Positions 11,104 through 20,416 are shown, counted from the stretch's first letter. The stretch: 64,000 nucleotides of DNA from Gluconobacter wancherniae NBRC 103581 (GCF_007988885.1 NZ_BJUZ01000001.1:1240001-1304000), one strand, 5' to 3'. The notes: generated by a model not told the origin, from the sequence alone. A program made the numbers and translations.

Positions 11104-13683
11104 ATGATGGTGACAGGGCTTGCAGCCGTTATTCTCGCGCTGGCGTTCCTGCTCACGCTCGTCAGCCTCATACAGCCACTCGCGAAACGCCTGGAAATTT
11201 CCGAGACGGTCCTGATTGCGATCGTTGGCATCGTTCTGGGTGGCGCAGCGTCTCTGATCGTGCGGTCTTCCGCCACAGATCTTCTAGATGGTGCGGCGGA
11301 AGCTCTCATCTATTTTCCGATTAACAGTGAAGGCTTCCTGTTAATCTTCCTGCCTATCCTGGTTTTTCAAGGCGCCATGGCGATCGACGTACGTCGTCTG
11401 GCTCACGAGACGGCCACCGTGCTGCTGCTCGCCGTCGTCGCCGTTGTGGTATCGACTGCAACCATCGGGCTGGCACTATATCCATTTGCGCAACAAAGCA
11501 TGGTTGCGTGCCTTCTTCTTGGCTCCATTGTGGCCACGACTGATCCTTCCGCCGTGGCTGGAATCTTCCGCGAAATTGGCGCAGCTTCCCGACTGACGCG
11601 CCTTGTTGAAGGTGAGGCGCTACTTAACGACGCCGCTGCTATTGCGATCTTCTCCATCCTGCTCGCGGCTGTCACATCCCATCACCAGATCCATCTCGGT
11701 GATGCTGTCATCGACTTTGCGACCGCTTTCGGGGGCGCAATTGTGGTCGGTGTGGCTCTTGGACGCCTGACTTTGCTCATGATTGCAGGACTAGGCGGAG
11801 CGCCTGCTGCCGAAATGAGCCTGACCCTCGCACTGCCCTATGCGGTCTACATTCTGTGCGATGAAATGCTGGGCTTCTCAGGCGTTGTTGCGACAGCGGC
11901 TGCGGGTCTGACAGTTTCTGCTTACGGACCGTCCACTTTCCGGCCCCAGGTCTGGCGCTCAGTCAATGAAATGTGGGAACAGCTTGTTTTCTGGGCTGGT
12001 TCGCTCGTGTTTATCCTCGCAGCCATGCTCGTGCCAAGGCTGCTGATCGGAATGACACGCTGGGACTGCGTCCTGATCCTGATTGCTACAGCCGCCGGAC
12101 TTATCGCTCGCGGGGCAGTGGTGTTCGGGTTGTTGCCAATTCTGGCGTTCACGAAGCTTTCGCCACCTGTACCGAACCCTTTCAAGGCGACCATGGTCTG
12201 GGGTGGACTGCGCGGCGCCATCACGCTGGCGCTGGCTCTCGCCGTCACCGAAAACCAACGAGTGTCGAGCCCGGTTGCTCATTTTATCGGAATCATCGCG
12301 ACAGGCTTCGTCCTGATTACCCTGCTCGTCAATGGCACGACATTACGGTCTTTGGTGCTATTCCTGAAGCTGGACCGCCTGTCCCCGATCGACGAAGCCA
12401 TGCGCCATCAGGTTCTTGCCATTGGCCTGACGGAAGTGGCCGAGCGTACCCGTGAGCTTTCCAACGAACTGGGCTTTAGCGAACAGACCCGAGCAGGCGT
12501 GATCAATCGTCTCGAAAAGCGCGCAGAGAAGGAGAGGGAGGCTAATGATTTCGAGGCCGCCCTTGGTGACAGAAACCGCGTCACCATCGCCCTGATCACG
12601 ATTGCCAACCAGGAACGCTCACTCCTGCTGGACCTGTTCCGCATTCAGGGTCTGTCGCGCCGCGTGATGGAAACACTCCTGCGGACAGCGGAAGCCATGG
12701 CAGACGGGGCCCGCCTTGAAGGGCGCTACGGTTACGTCCGTGCGCTCAAAAAGCGCCTCCAGCCGACATGGCGCTTTCGTATTGCGCAGGAATTGCACAG
12801 CCGCCTGCATATCGACGAGCCATTGATGTATTGCATGATGGAGCGCTTCGAGATGCTCATCATCGCGCATCTCGTTTCACTCTCGCTGATGCGCTTCGTC
12901 CGTCAACGGATGGAACCCACGTTAGGGCCTCGGATCACTGAAATCGTGTCTGAAGTGCTTGGCAGGCAGCGCAAGCTTCTGGACGATGCCCTTGAGACTT
13001 TGCGCCTGCATTATTCGGGTTATTCCGAGGCCCTCGAAAGCCGCATCCTGCGCCAGATCGCACTGCGACTTGAAGATGAGGAATACGATGCCCTGCAATC
13101 CGATAACCTGATTTCGGAAGAGCTTCATCGCGAGCTTCACCGTGATATCGAGCGCCATCGCGCAAGGCTGGACACTCCGCTGAGGTTCAACCTCAAAAGC
13201 GGCATAGAGCAGCGCCTGCGTGCTTTTCCTGCGTTCAATGGCGTTCCGGACAACGTTCTGCATGAACTGTCTCGCAAGGTATCCATGCATTTTGTATCTC
13301 CAGGGGAAGTCATTTTCCGGAGGGGCCGCAAAATTCGTACTGTTTACGCACAGGTGGCAGGTCTTGCAGAAATACACATGCCTGAACGCGACCTGCTTTT
13401 TGGTTCGGGAGATCTGATTGGCGCAGCGTCGGTCATTCGCAAGCAGAACACGTCCGGAACCGTCAGATCGCTTCAGTTCAGCCATATGCTGGCCATACCG
13501 CGCCCGGTTTTTGAGCGTCTGCTAAAGGATTATCCGATTGTGGAGCGTCGCATTATCGATCGCTCCCGCCAGCGGGAAGACGGTCTTCTGACAGCCGTTT
13601 CCGTTCGCGCCGACGATGGGTCAACGGTCTCTTCCGCTGCCCATGATGCGTCCAGCGTGCTTTCGTCTTCTCAGGCTTCCTGA
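11104..13683 (+). CDS. CPA1 Na+/H+ antiporter with C-terminal cNMP-binding-like domain
   Basis: 859-residue inner membrane cation/proton antiporter. Residues 1-420 form about 12-13 hydrophobic segments. They carry the CPA1 signatures TTDPSAVAGIF and EGEALLNDAAAIA (ND motif for ion exchange) and a VWGGLRGAITLALAL helix. A long cytosolic, charged and probably coiled-coil region follows (about 430-700). It is followed by a cyclic-nucleotide-binding-type beta roll (about 705-830: HFVSPGEVIFRRGRKIRTVY...LFGSGDLIGAASV). The phosphate-binding cassette lacks the usual R-T/S-A, so cAMP binding is doubtful. The architecture recalls plant SOS1. Its 3' end overlaps the convergent transporter gene by 13 bases. 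Confidence 0.9.
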   Translation: MMVTGLAAVILALAFLLTLVSLIQPLAKRLEISETVLIAIVGIVLGGAASLIVRSSATDLLDGAAEALIYFPINSEGFLLIFLPILVFQGAMAIDVRRLAHETATVLLLAVVAVVVSTATIGLALYPFAQQSMVACLLLGSIVATTDPSAVAGIFREIGAASRLTRLVEGEALLNDAAAIAIFSILLAAVTSHHQIHLGDAVIDFATAFGGAIVVGVALGRLTLLMIAGLGGAPAAEMSLTLALPYAVYILCDEMLGFSGVVATAAAGLTVSAYGPSTFRPQVWRSVNEMWEQLVFWAGSLVFILAAMLVPRLLIGMTRWDCVLILIATAAGLIARGAVVFGLLPILAFTKLSPPVPNPFKATMVWGGLRGAITLALALAVTENQRVSSPVAHFIGIIATGFVLITLLVNGTTLRSLVLFLKLDRLSPIDEAMRHQVLAIGLTEVAERTRELSNELGFSEQTRAGVINRLEKRAEKEREANDFEAALGDRNRVTIALITIANQERSLLLDLFRIQGLSRRVMETLLRTAEAMADGARLEGRYGYVRALKKRLQPTWRFRIAQELHSRLHIDEPLMYCMMERFEMLIIAHLVSLSLMRFVRQRMEPTLGPRITEIVSEVLGRQRKLLDDALETLRLHYSGYSEALESRILRQIALRLEDEEYDALQSDNLISEELHRELHRDIERHRARLDTPLRFNLKSGIEQRLRAFPAFNGVPDNVLHELSRKVSMHFVSPGEVIFRRGRKIRTVYAQVAGLAEIHMPERDLLFGSGDLIGAASVIRKQNTSGTVRSLQFSHMLAIPRPVFERLLKDYPIVERRIIDRSRQREDGLLTAVSVRADDGSTVSSAAHDASSVLSSSQAS

Positions 13684-15068
13684 GGCTGAGGGGCTTTTTC
13701 CGGGGCCAAAAGGTCCCGGAATTTCCAAGCAAAAATTCCCAGAACAATCGCGGCACAGCCTGCCACGACAGAATGCATCACCCAGAACGACACACTCGAC
13801 ATATGGGAAATCAGCGTCGCGAGTTTGCCAACCATAAGGTTGGATAAAAACAGGTGCAGCGAGAAACAAGCCACCATGATGGTGTTAAGGCTGACAGGGG
13901 CCGCCCGCGAAAACAGGGCCATTCCGATAGAGTAGCTCATCGCAAACCCGATATCGTTCACCGTGTGAAAGGCAACGCCCCATAGCAGACTTACCTGATG
14001 CGCGCCGGGGCTGATCCACGAACCTGCGGCAAGACAGAGTGGCGCGAATGCAGAGATTCCGATCCCGATCGCGACCTTTGTGATTTCGCTAAGGTCAGCT
14101 CTTTTCTTGGCATAAAACTGCCAGAACGTCAGCACTCCAATCGCTGTTACGGAACTGATCAGGCCATCGAACGATAAAAGATCGCCAACCGGGAAGGGAT
14201 ATCCGAACAGTGAAAGCCGATAATGCTGCTGTCCCCAGAGAAGATATCCGTCAAAAATTTCCTCGTTGGGCAAAGCACCAACTGCGAGAACAACAATCAG
14301 GCATAGAAGCAGTATTACAGCCTTGCGCTCGCGCGTGGTGAGGGGAAGGCGCTTTGAACGCTCGACACGTGGAGGCTCCTCCGGAAGAAGATGTCGCCCA
14401 GCCAGATAACACGCCAAACCGAGCGCCATTCCGATGCCGGCGGTTAGAAAACCCCAATGCCAGGCTATCTGCCCAAGGCTCGCACAGAGTGCTGGCGATA
14501 CGATGACTGCAACCTGAACTCCAAGTGTGTAGAACTGATAGGCATCGGATCGTTTACGGTCGTTGAGCGCATAAAGCGCACCGACCTGCGCGCGAAGGCT
14601 GCCAGCACATCCGGTACCAAAAACGAGACACACAAAAGCCAGAACAAAGCTGCTTTCGAAAGCCATCATGACATGACCAGCCGTCATGAGAACGGCGCCC
14701 AGAAGGATGGTTCTCGTCCGGCCGAGCATTCTGTCTGCGATAAAACCACCAAGGAGAGGGGTGGCGTAGATCAAGGCCAGAAAGAGACCCATGATCGCGC
14801 CCGCCAGAGCAGGTATACCCACAGGCGAATAAAGCCATGCGATCGCGCTATGCAGCGTACCAAAGCCCCAGATGTTTTCGACATGCCCAGGCTGCAGCAG
14901 GCTGTCCTTCATGTAGAGGACCAGAAGAGACTGCATTCCATAAAGCGAAAATGCGACCCAGGCTTCTGTAAGCACGATAACCCAGAGCGCTTTTGGGTGT
15001 CCGAACATCTGAGATGAGGTCGGAAAATGACCATCACTCGGGGGGGCATTGGGAATAATTTCAGTCAA
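13671..15068 (-). CDS. POT/PTR family proton-coupled peptide transporter
   Basis: Inner membrane MFS-type carrier, expected to import di- or tripeptides with protons. MFGHPKALWVIVLTEAWVAFSLYGMQSLL contains the family's conserved helix-1 motif (E..E/W..FS.YG). GGFIADRMLGRTRTIL follows as the loop 2-3 signature, and the protein has about 12-14 membrane segments. The start is uncertain: a TTG at 15068 has an AGAGAG ribosome-binding-like stretch six bases upstream, whereas an ATG at 15101 has none and the open frame reaches 15215. The upstream region carries an array of TGGC-N5-GCCA palindromes that probably controls it. Confidence 0.87.
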   Translation of the reverse strand: MTEIIPNAPPSDGHFPTSSQMFGHPKALWVIVLTEAWVAFSLYGMQSLLVLYMKDSLLQPGHVENIWGFGTLHSAIAWLYSPVGIPALAGAIMGLFLALIYATPLLGGFIADRMLGRTRTILLGAVLMTAGHVMMAFESSFVLAFVCLVFGTGCAGSLRAQVGALYALNDRKRSDAYQFYTLGVQVAVIVSPALCASLGQIAWHWGFLTAGIGMALGLACYLAGRHLLPEEPPRVERSKRLPLTTRERKAVILLLCLIVVLAVGALPNEEIFDGYLLWGQQHYRLSLFGYPFPVGDLLSFDGLISSVTAIGVLTFWQFYAKKRADLSEITKVAIGIGISAFAPLCLAAGSWISPGAHQVSLLWGVAFHTVNDIGFAMSYSIGMALFSRAAPVSLNTIMVACFSLHLFLSNLMVGKLATLISHMSSVSFWVMHSVVAGCAAIVLGIFAWKFRDLLAPEKAPQPQEA

Positions 15069-15144
15069 GGGACACTCTCTAACAGACCAGGCAGACTGCA
15101 TATCAGCGCAAGAGGAGGAGAGTGGGCAAGAGCAAACAAAACCA

Positions 15145-15250
15145 TGGCATAATGCCATTAAGCCACGAACATTTGGCATTTCGCCATTCCGTAATTGGAA
15201 ATGGCATTTTGCCACAAATCAACAAGCTGTGGCGCAATGGCTTAATGCCA
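15145..15250. promoter_or_regulatory. Array of four TGGC-N5-GCCA palindromes (operators)
   Basis: Four 13-base inverted repeats of form TGGC-N5-GCCA: TGGCATAATGCCA at 15145-15157, TGGCATTTCGCCA at 15174-15186, TGGCATTTTGCCA at 15202-15214 and TGGCTTAATGCCA at 15238-15250. Start-to-start spacings are 29, 28 and 36. Degenerate copies overlap them (TGCCATTAAGCCA at 15153; a TGGCGCAATGGC half-site at 15230). They lie between the divergent POT transporter (-) and porin (+). The T-N11-A geometry would fit a LysR-type regulator, but no regulator gene is present and the protein is unknown. Confidence 0.6.
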
Positions 15251-15605
15251 TATTTTTGCTATTTTTGGAGCTGAAACAGTCTGAGATTCCCAATAGGTCC
15301 GCAAGATTCAGGCTACGTGATAATTTTTTTCAGCTCGATGCGCGCATGGTGAGCTAGGTCGGAATTTTTGGGAAAATGGCGCAAATCTGGGAATTGTCCG
15401 AAGTAGGAATAGCAACACATAAATGTCGTATAAGATATATTATGCCAACTAATATATGAAAATGTACCAGAATCTGACATTATCGTGATGACACAACCTT
15501 TTGTTGCGTAAGATTTCCGCTCTGCCGCTAAGGATGGACAAGTCTCAATTTCCGGTCGCCCAGTTGCTGTCGTGATCGGCTTTCCATACTGGAAACAGCT
15601 GTCGC
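15251..15605. other. AT-rich intergenic region upstream of the porin
   Basis: About 355 bases with no supported gene. It continues the regulatory region that begins with the palindrome array. It holds an ATATATTA-N7-TAATATAT inverted repeat (listed separately) and many AT-rich hexamers that could serve as promoter elements on either strand. I cannot choose a specific -35/-10 pair. Its base composition is visibly more AT-rich than the flanking genes. Confidence 0.5.
15435..15457. repeat. Perfect inverted repeat ATATATTA-N7-TAATATAT
   Basis: Eight-base arms at 15435-15442 and 15450-15457 flank TGCCAAC, whose TGCCA matches one half of the upstream palindromes. No T-run follows, so it is not a terminator. 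It may be an operator or lie over a promoter about 150 bases before the porin start. Confidence 0.4.
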
Positions 15606-17231
15606 ATGTCTCTCAAGTTACGCCACCGGCTGGGTCTTTTAGGCAGCATTGTATGCCTTGGGACCGTCGGCGTGGCTCAATCGGCTCAGGCCGATGATTA
15701 TACCGAGCTCCTTGATATCCTTCGCGCCAAAGGTAGCCTGACACGCGGTGAATATAACGGCCTGCTCGCCCATCACCTTCATCGCACGCACACAGCGCCT
15801 GATGTGCAGCAAAGTTCCTATCGGAAGTCTCCTTCAGGTCGCAGCCGTTCATCACGTAACGCAAACTATGGCGATAGTTCACTTGATGCCCCTGACGTCA
15901 CGACCATCGCTGCGGCAAGCGCTGCCCGTCGTGCTGCCGCAGATGCCGAAGCCAGCGCCCGCTCCGCTCAGTCCACGCTCTTTCGTGCCCAGCATGACTA
16001 CGATCCTGCGAGCATCGTACGCGTAAAACCCTATGTCGCGGGCAAAGGCGTCACTATTCAGGCGGGCCAGATTGACATCAATCTCTCCGGTTTCATCAAC
16101 GGCTATTACACTTTTAACGGCGCAGGTGGTGGCTCCCCTGTCGCAGGCGGCGTGTCCACTGGCAGCACGGGGTTTGACTCTTCAGCAGTCCGCAACGGAC
16201 TTCTGCCTGGCGGTCTCATTCTGAAACTCAACACGACGCAGGACGGCATCGACCTTGGTGCTGTCTTTGGCATGTATCCTGGCATCAACAATGCTGACGT
16301 CGGCACGTTCAACGCCAATTCTGGCGGCAGCCCTGTCGGACTTGGTACTGCTGGTCTCGATTTTCGTCAGGTTTACATGACTGCAGGAACGAAAGATCTC
16401 GGCACGATCAAGATCGGCCGCGATATCGCACTTTTTGCAGCGGACGCAATCCTGAACGACGCTACCTTGCTGAGCGTTGGCAGCACAGGCAGCAACGCCA
16501 ACCCTGCCAATACATCACTCGGGCGCATTGGTGTTGGCTATGTCTATACCGACTGGCTACCACAAATCACATATATCTCGCCAAAATGGCATGGCCTACA
16601 GGGTTCTATCGGCGTGATGACGCCGCTGGACGAATTCAATTACGCTGGCGGCGGCCGATCTGCTGTTTCGAGCCAGCACAGCTCCCCCATGGTTCAAGGC
16701 AAAGTCACATATGATGCGACCATTGAGGGCTTCACGGCCAGATTTTGGAGCAGCTTTCTCATTCAGCACCAACAAAGCCTGACGAGCAACGCACTTTCAG
16801 ACAACAGCAAACACTCTGCGATGGTTGAAGCTGGCGACGTCGGTATGAAGCTGACGAAAGGTCCGTTTGAGGGCGTTGCCTATTATTACTATGGCAGCGG
16901 CCTGGGTACCACGGGGCTGTTTTTCGATGGTGTAGCCACAAACGGCCGCAAGCGTAATTCTGAAGGTTATTACGTTCAAGGTGCCTATAAAATTTTGCCG
17001 CGCCTGAAGATTGTTGGCAGCTATGGTGTCAGCAACCTCTATTCCGCAGCGGGTGAAGTTTATGATCCACTGATGGTTCGTCGTAATGAATCAGAAGTCG
17101 GCGCATTATATTACAACCTAACCGACTGGATGACGATTGTTGGCGAATACGCCCACACAAAATCCGATTCTCATGGCCCGAACAAGGAAGACGACAGCAC
17201 GATTTCCGCTGGCGCCATGATGACGTTCTGA
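15606..17231 (+). CDS. Outer membrane porin
   Basis: 541-residue outer membrane beta-barrel. A signal peptide (basic start, Leu/Gly core, cleavage near AQA-DD) is followed by a short EYNGLLA-type N-terminal region and an Ala/Arg-rich predicted coiled coil (about 95-125). Amphipathic beta-strands then run to a terminal Phe (GAMMTF), the BAM recognition signal. VTIQAGQIDINLSGFINGYY begins the barrel. It resembles Gram-negative porin_4-type proteins; the solute is unknown. The gene is a single unit with an intrinsic terminator right after it and a long regulatory region upstream. Confidence 0.82.
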   Translation: MSLKLRHRLGLLGSIVCLGTVGVAQSAQADDYTELLDILRAKGSLTRGEYNGLLAHHLHRTHTAPDVQQSSYRKSPSGRSRSSRNANYGDSSLDAPDVTTIAAASAARRAAADAEASARSAQSTLFRAQHDYDPASIVRVKPYVAGKGVTIQAGQIDINLSGFINGYYTFNGAGGGSPVAGGVSTGSTGFDSSAVRNGLLPGGLILKLNTTQDGIDLGAVFGMYPGINNADVGTFNANSGGSPVGLGTAGLDFRQVYMTAGTKDLGTIKIGRDIALFAADAILNDATLLSVGSTGSNANPANTSLGRIGVGYVYTDWLPQITYISPKWHGLQGSIGVMTPLDEFNYAGGGRSAVSSQHSSPMVQGKVTYDATIEGFTARFWSSFLIQHQQSLTSNALSDNSKHSAMVEAGDVGMKLTKGPFEGVAYYYYGSGLGTTGLFFDGVATNGRKRNSEGYYVQGAYKILPRLKIVGSYGVSNLYSAAGEVYDPLMVRRNESEVGALYYNLTDWMTIVGEYAHTKSDSHGPNKEDDSTISAGAMMTF

Positions 17232-17238
17232 ATACACA

Positions 17239-17271
17239 AAAAAACCGGGTAGGTCCCCTGCCCGGTTTTTT
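17239..17271. terminator. Bidirectional intrinsic terminator
   Basis: AAAAAACCGGGTAGG pairs with CCTGCCCGGTTTTTT across a three-base loop, with one G-U pair. A-run and T-run on opposite sides make it work for both the porin (+) and the convergent MBL-hydrolase operon (-) that ends at 17275. Confidence 0.9.
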
Positions 17272-17274
17272 ACT

Positions 17275-18069
17275 TTAAGCCAGATCTAAAGTCATTCCGT
17301 CATAAGCCGGCTCAACGTCGCTCGGAAGCATCCGACATAGCGTTCCGTAATCCATTTCTGCCCCCATATGAGTCAGAATTGTACGGCGCGCACCAATCAG
17401 GCTGCGCCACTCCAGAACACGATCAAGCCATGCGTGCGCTGGATGCGGATCGTACTGGAAGCAGTCCACCAGCCATGTATCGACACCCTGGAGAATTTCT
17501 ATGGCTTCTTCGGGCATCGTGTCGACATCCGTGCAATACGCAAAGCTGCCAAAGCGCATCCCAAGAGACATGATACGACCATGATGCTGATCAAAGACCT
17601 GGCCGGACAGCGCACCGAACTCAATGAGTTGCCCTGATTCAACAAGATGCTCGTCAAATACAGGTCTATAGAACTCCGGCCCCCGCCAGGGCGCAAACGC
17701 ATATGCGTATCGGAGGCGCAGTTCTTCGAGAACATCCTGAGTTGCAAGGAGCGGTAACGGTCGGCCAATTACGCGATTGATCGCCCTCAGTTCGTCCAGC
17801 CCGCCAATATGGTCTGAATGCGGGTGCGTGTAGAGAACTGCATCCACACGTCCGACACCACAATCCAGCATCTGGGTCCGGAAATCGGGCCCTGAATCCA
17901 CCAGCAACCGAAAGCCGTCCTCGCCTTCGATGACAATGGACGAGCGTGTACGGCGGTTGCGCGGCTCTTTTGGGTCACACGCCCCCCAGATCCCGGTATA
18001 CGTCCCCTCCTCGCCTCCGATCATCGGAACACCAGCTGAGCCTCCGCACCCAAGAACCGTAACTTTCAC
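17275..18069 (-). CDS. MBL-fold metallohydrolase (PhnP-like)
   Basis: 264-residue cytoplasmic metallo-beta-lactamase-fold phosphodiesterase-type enzyme. The metal ligands are clear: GCGGSAGVP at the start, SGPDFRTQ, THPHSDHIGG (HxHxDH), a FAYCTDVD strand, and LTHMGAEMDYGTL with VEPAYDGMTL at the end. It resembles the PhnP/cyclic-phosphodiesterase branch found next to tatD and metG in many alphaproteobacteria. The true substrate is unknown. Its ATG overlaps the tatD stop (ATGA). It is the last gene of the long minus-strand operon. Confidence 0.88.
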   Translation of the reverse strand: MKVTVLGCGGSAGVPMIGGEEGTYTGIWGACDPKEPRNRRTRSSIVIEGEDGFRLLVDSGPDFRTQMLDCGVGRVDAVLYTHPHSDHIGGLDELRAINRVIGRPLPLLATQDVLEELRLRYAYAFAPWRGPEFYRPVFDEHLVESGQLIEFGALSGQVFDQHHGRIMSLGMRFGSFAYCTDVDTMPEEAIEILQGVDTWLVDCFQYDPHPAHAWLDRVLEWRSLIGARRTILTHMGAEMDYGTLCRMLPSDVEPAYDGMTLDLA

Positions 18070-18851
18070 GGGCGCGTCCTTGTGAAAAGCCGATGAACGT
18101 TTGCTGTCGTCAGTTCCGCGATACGCTCTGGAGTAACACCGCGTTCCTGCGCAAGGCGCGCTGCGGTGTGAGCAACATAACTAGGAGTGTTAGGGCGTCC
18201 ACGCTTTGGTACAGGCGCCAGAAATGGGCTGTCCGTCTCCACCAGTATCCTGTCTTCGGGTACTACACGGGCAACGGCTCTGATTTCCTCACATTTCGGA
18301 AACGTCAGAAGCCCTGAAAAGCTGATATAGCCACCGAGTTCGATAGCGGTCTCTGCGAGTTCAGGGCCCGATGCAAAGCAATGCAAAAGGAAGGGAAACG
18401 CGCCCTTCCCGTGCTCATCCCGGAGAATGGCAATAACGTCTTCATCCGCCTGGCGGGCATGAATGACCAGCGGAAGTCCTGTTTCACGCGCAGCAGAAAT
18501 ATGCGTGCGGAATGATGCCTGCTGCGCGGCCTTCACGTCTTCCGTACCATGGAAGTAATCAAGACCTGACTCACCAATCCCCACCACGCAAGGCGCTTCC
18601 GCCCGGGCAACAATCTCCGCCACGTCCGGGAGGCGCTCTTCATGAGCATGATCCGGATGCGTGCCAATAGCACACCATATCCGAAGCTCAGGCGTGTCAT
18701 GCTGCGTAAGGCTGATCTGTGTCGAAGCCTCTGACCAGCGCGTTCCAATCGTGATCATTCCGCTCAGCCCACGCTCGCGGGCTGTCTGAAATGCCGCTGG
18801 GAGATCGTCCAGACGATCCAGGTGGCAGTGGCTGTCGATCAGTCCAGTCAT
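18066..18851 (-). CDS. tatD: TatD family metal-dependent hydrolase
   Basis: 261-residue TIM-barrel hydrolase of the TatD group (DNase/exonuclease activity in E. coli and yeast homologues). It shows DSHCHLD at residues 6-12, GIGESGLDYF with the metal-bridging glutamate, VIHARQADED, a LLHCFAS histidine, and the ETDSPFLAP aspartate near the end. The length is normal. It overlaps metG (ATGA) upstream and the MBL gene downstream, an arrangement that is conserved widely. Confidence 0.92.
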   Translation of the reverse strand: MTGLIDSHCHLDRLDDLPAAFQTARERGLSGMITIGTRWSEASTQISLTQHDTPELRIWCAIGTHPDHAHEERLPDVAEIVARAEAPCVVGIGESGLDYFHGTEDVKAAQQASFRTHISAARETGLPLVIHARQADEDVIAILRDEHGKGAFPFLLHCFASGPELAETAIELGGYISFSGLLTFPKCEEIRAVARVVPEDRILVETDSPFLAPVPKRGRPNTPSYVAHTAARLAQERGVTPERIAELTTANVHRLFTRTRP

Positions 18852-20392
18852 TCGGTTTCCTCGACAAAACGCGGGAACAGACCCTCAGGCTTGGGTAGAA
18901 CGCGGCCGCCCGGCAACGGAACTTCCAGCGCCGCGAAGCTGCGCTCCCCTTCCTCAACACCAAGCTGTGTGAGCATCTTGTCCATGGTAATGGGCATATA
19001 GGGCTGAAGCATTGTGGCGATTGTCCGAATCAGGTCCACCAAAACACGCAGGACATCCGCCATACGGTCCATGTTTGTCTTTTTCAGCGCCCAGGGTGCC
19101 TGACGGTCAATGTAGGAATTAGCTGCGCGCACAAGCTTCCAGGCTTCTTCAAGAGCTTCCGTGATTGCCTTGCGCTCGATCTGTTCGGCCATGATGGATG
19201 GCAGGATCTGGGCAAGTGCCAGGATGGACTGGTCATCTTCCGTAAGAACACCGCGCTCTGGCAGAACACCACCAAGATTTTTGGCAATCTGACTCAGGGA
19301 ACGCTGTGCCAGATTACCCAGATCATTTGCCAGCTCCACGTTCATACGCGTGATCATCGAGCGACGGCTGAAATTGGAGTCACCGCCGAACGGGACTTCG
19401 CGCATCAGGAAAAAGCGCAGAGCATCGAGGCTGAATTCGTCTGCAAGGGCCTTGGGATCCAGCGCATTCCCAAGGGATTTGCTCATTTTCTCGCCCTCGA
19501 CCGTCCACCAGCCATGAGCAAAAACGCATTTGGGCAATTCAATACCAGCCGCCATGAGGAATGCTGGCCAATACACACAATGGAAGCGTGCGATTTCCTT
19601 ACCGACGATATGCAGATCTGCAGGCCAGAATTTCGCCCGTGGATCGCTCAGATCGGGATAGCCAACCGCGGTCAGATAGTTCGTAAGCGCATCGAACCAG
19701 ACATACATGACATGATCGGGGTCATTGGGAACCGGAATACCCCATTTGAAGCTCGTGCGGCTGACCGAGAGGTCTCGCAGACCAGACTTCACAAAACTCT
19801 CGATCTCACGACGAGGGCCTGCTGGGCCGATAAAGTCCGGATTTTCTTCATACAGCTTCAGCAGACGGTCCTGAAAATCAGAAAGCCGGAAGAAATATGA
19901 AGGCTCCTTAACGCGCTCAACCGGGGCGCCGGAAGGTGCCACCTTTGTACCGTCGGGCTTCGTAACCAGTTCGTCTTCGCCGATAAACGCTTCATCACGC
20001 GTCGAATACCAGCCCTCATAGGCGCCAAGATAGATGTGGCCGTTTTCAGTCACCTTATTCCAAAGCGCCGTGGCGGCCTTTTTGTGGCGTTCGTCGGTTG
20101 TGCGAATGAAGTCATCGGTCGAAATGGCCATATCGCGCTGCATCTGCCGAAAATCTTCAGAGATTTTATCTGCATAGGCCTGTGTTTCGATACCTTGGGC
20201 CGCAGCAGTCTGCTCGACCTTCTGACCATGTTCGTCGGTTCCGCTGATGAAGAGGACATTCTCACCGTTAAGACGATGAAACCGTGCCAGCACATCCGCT
20301 GCGATCGAGGTGTAGGCGTGTCCGATATGCGGTGCGCCGTTCACATAGAAAATCGGGGTCGTGATGGTGAAACGCCGCGTCATATCGTCCAT
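18848..20392 (-). CDS. metG: Methionyl-tRNA synthetase
   Basis: Class I aminoacyl-tRNA synthetase that charges tRNA-Met. TTPIFYVNGAPHIGHAYT contains the HIGH motif, FISGTDEHGQKVEQ follows, and KMSKSLGN is the second signature. The length of 514 aa and the lack of a zinc-knuckle C-x2-C pair in the connective peptide (GWYSTRDEAFIGEDEL) mark the short MetG2-type form. An anticodon-binding helical domain occupies about 370-500, and there is no C-terminal tRNA-binding extension. ATG at 20392 or 20383 are both possible. An elongator tRNA-Met lies elsewhere in this window (31867). Confidence 0.96.
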   Translation of the reverse strand: MDDMTRRFTITTPIFYVNGAPHIGHAYTSIAADVLARFHRLNGENVLFISGTDEHGQKVEQTAAAQGIETQAYADKISEDFRQMQRDMAISTDDFIRTTDERHKKAATALWNKVTENGHIYLGAYEGWYSTRDEAFIGEDELVTKPDGTKVAPSGAPVERVKEPSYFFRLSDFQDRLLKLYEENPDFIGPAGPRREIESFVKSGLRDLSVSRTSFKWGIPVPNDPDHVMYVWFDALTNYLTAVGYPDLSDPRAKFWPADLHIVGKEIARFHCVYWPAFLMAAGIELPKCVFAHGWWTVEGEKMSKSLGNALDPKALADEFSLDALRFFLMREVPFGGDSNFSRRSMITRMNVELANDLGNLAQRSLSQIAKNLGGVLPERGVLTEDDQSILALAQILPSIMAEQIERKAITEALEEAWKLVRAANSYIDRQAPWALKKTNMDRMADVLRVLVDLIRTIATMLQPYMPITMDKMLTQLGVEEGERSFAALEVPLPGGRVLPKPEGLFPRFVEETE

Positions 20393-20416
20393 TCGTCTTC
20401 GCCGAAGTGAAGGCCA

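Noticed and set aside
15202-15214. Sigma-54 promoter at TGGCATTTTGCCA
   Set aside because: The GG and GC dinucleotides are six bases apart rather than ten, and the site is palindromic like the other three.
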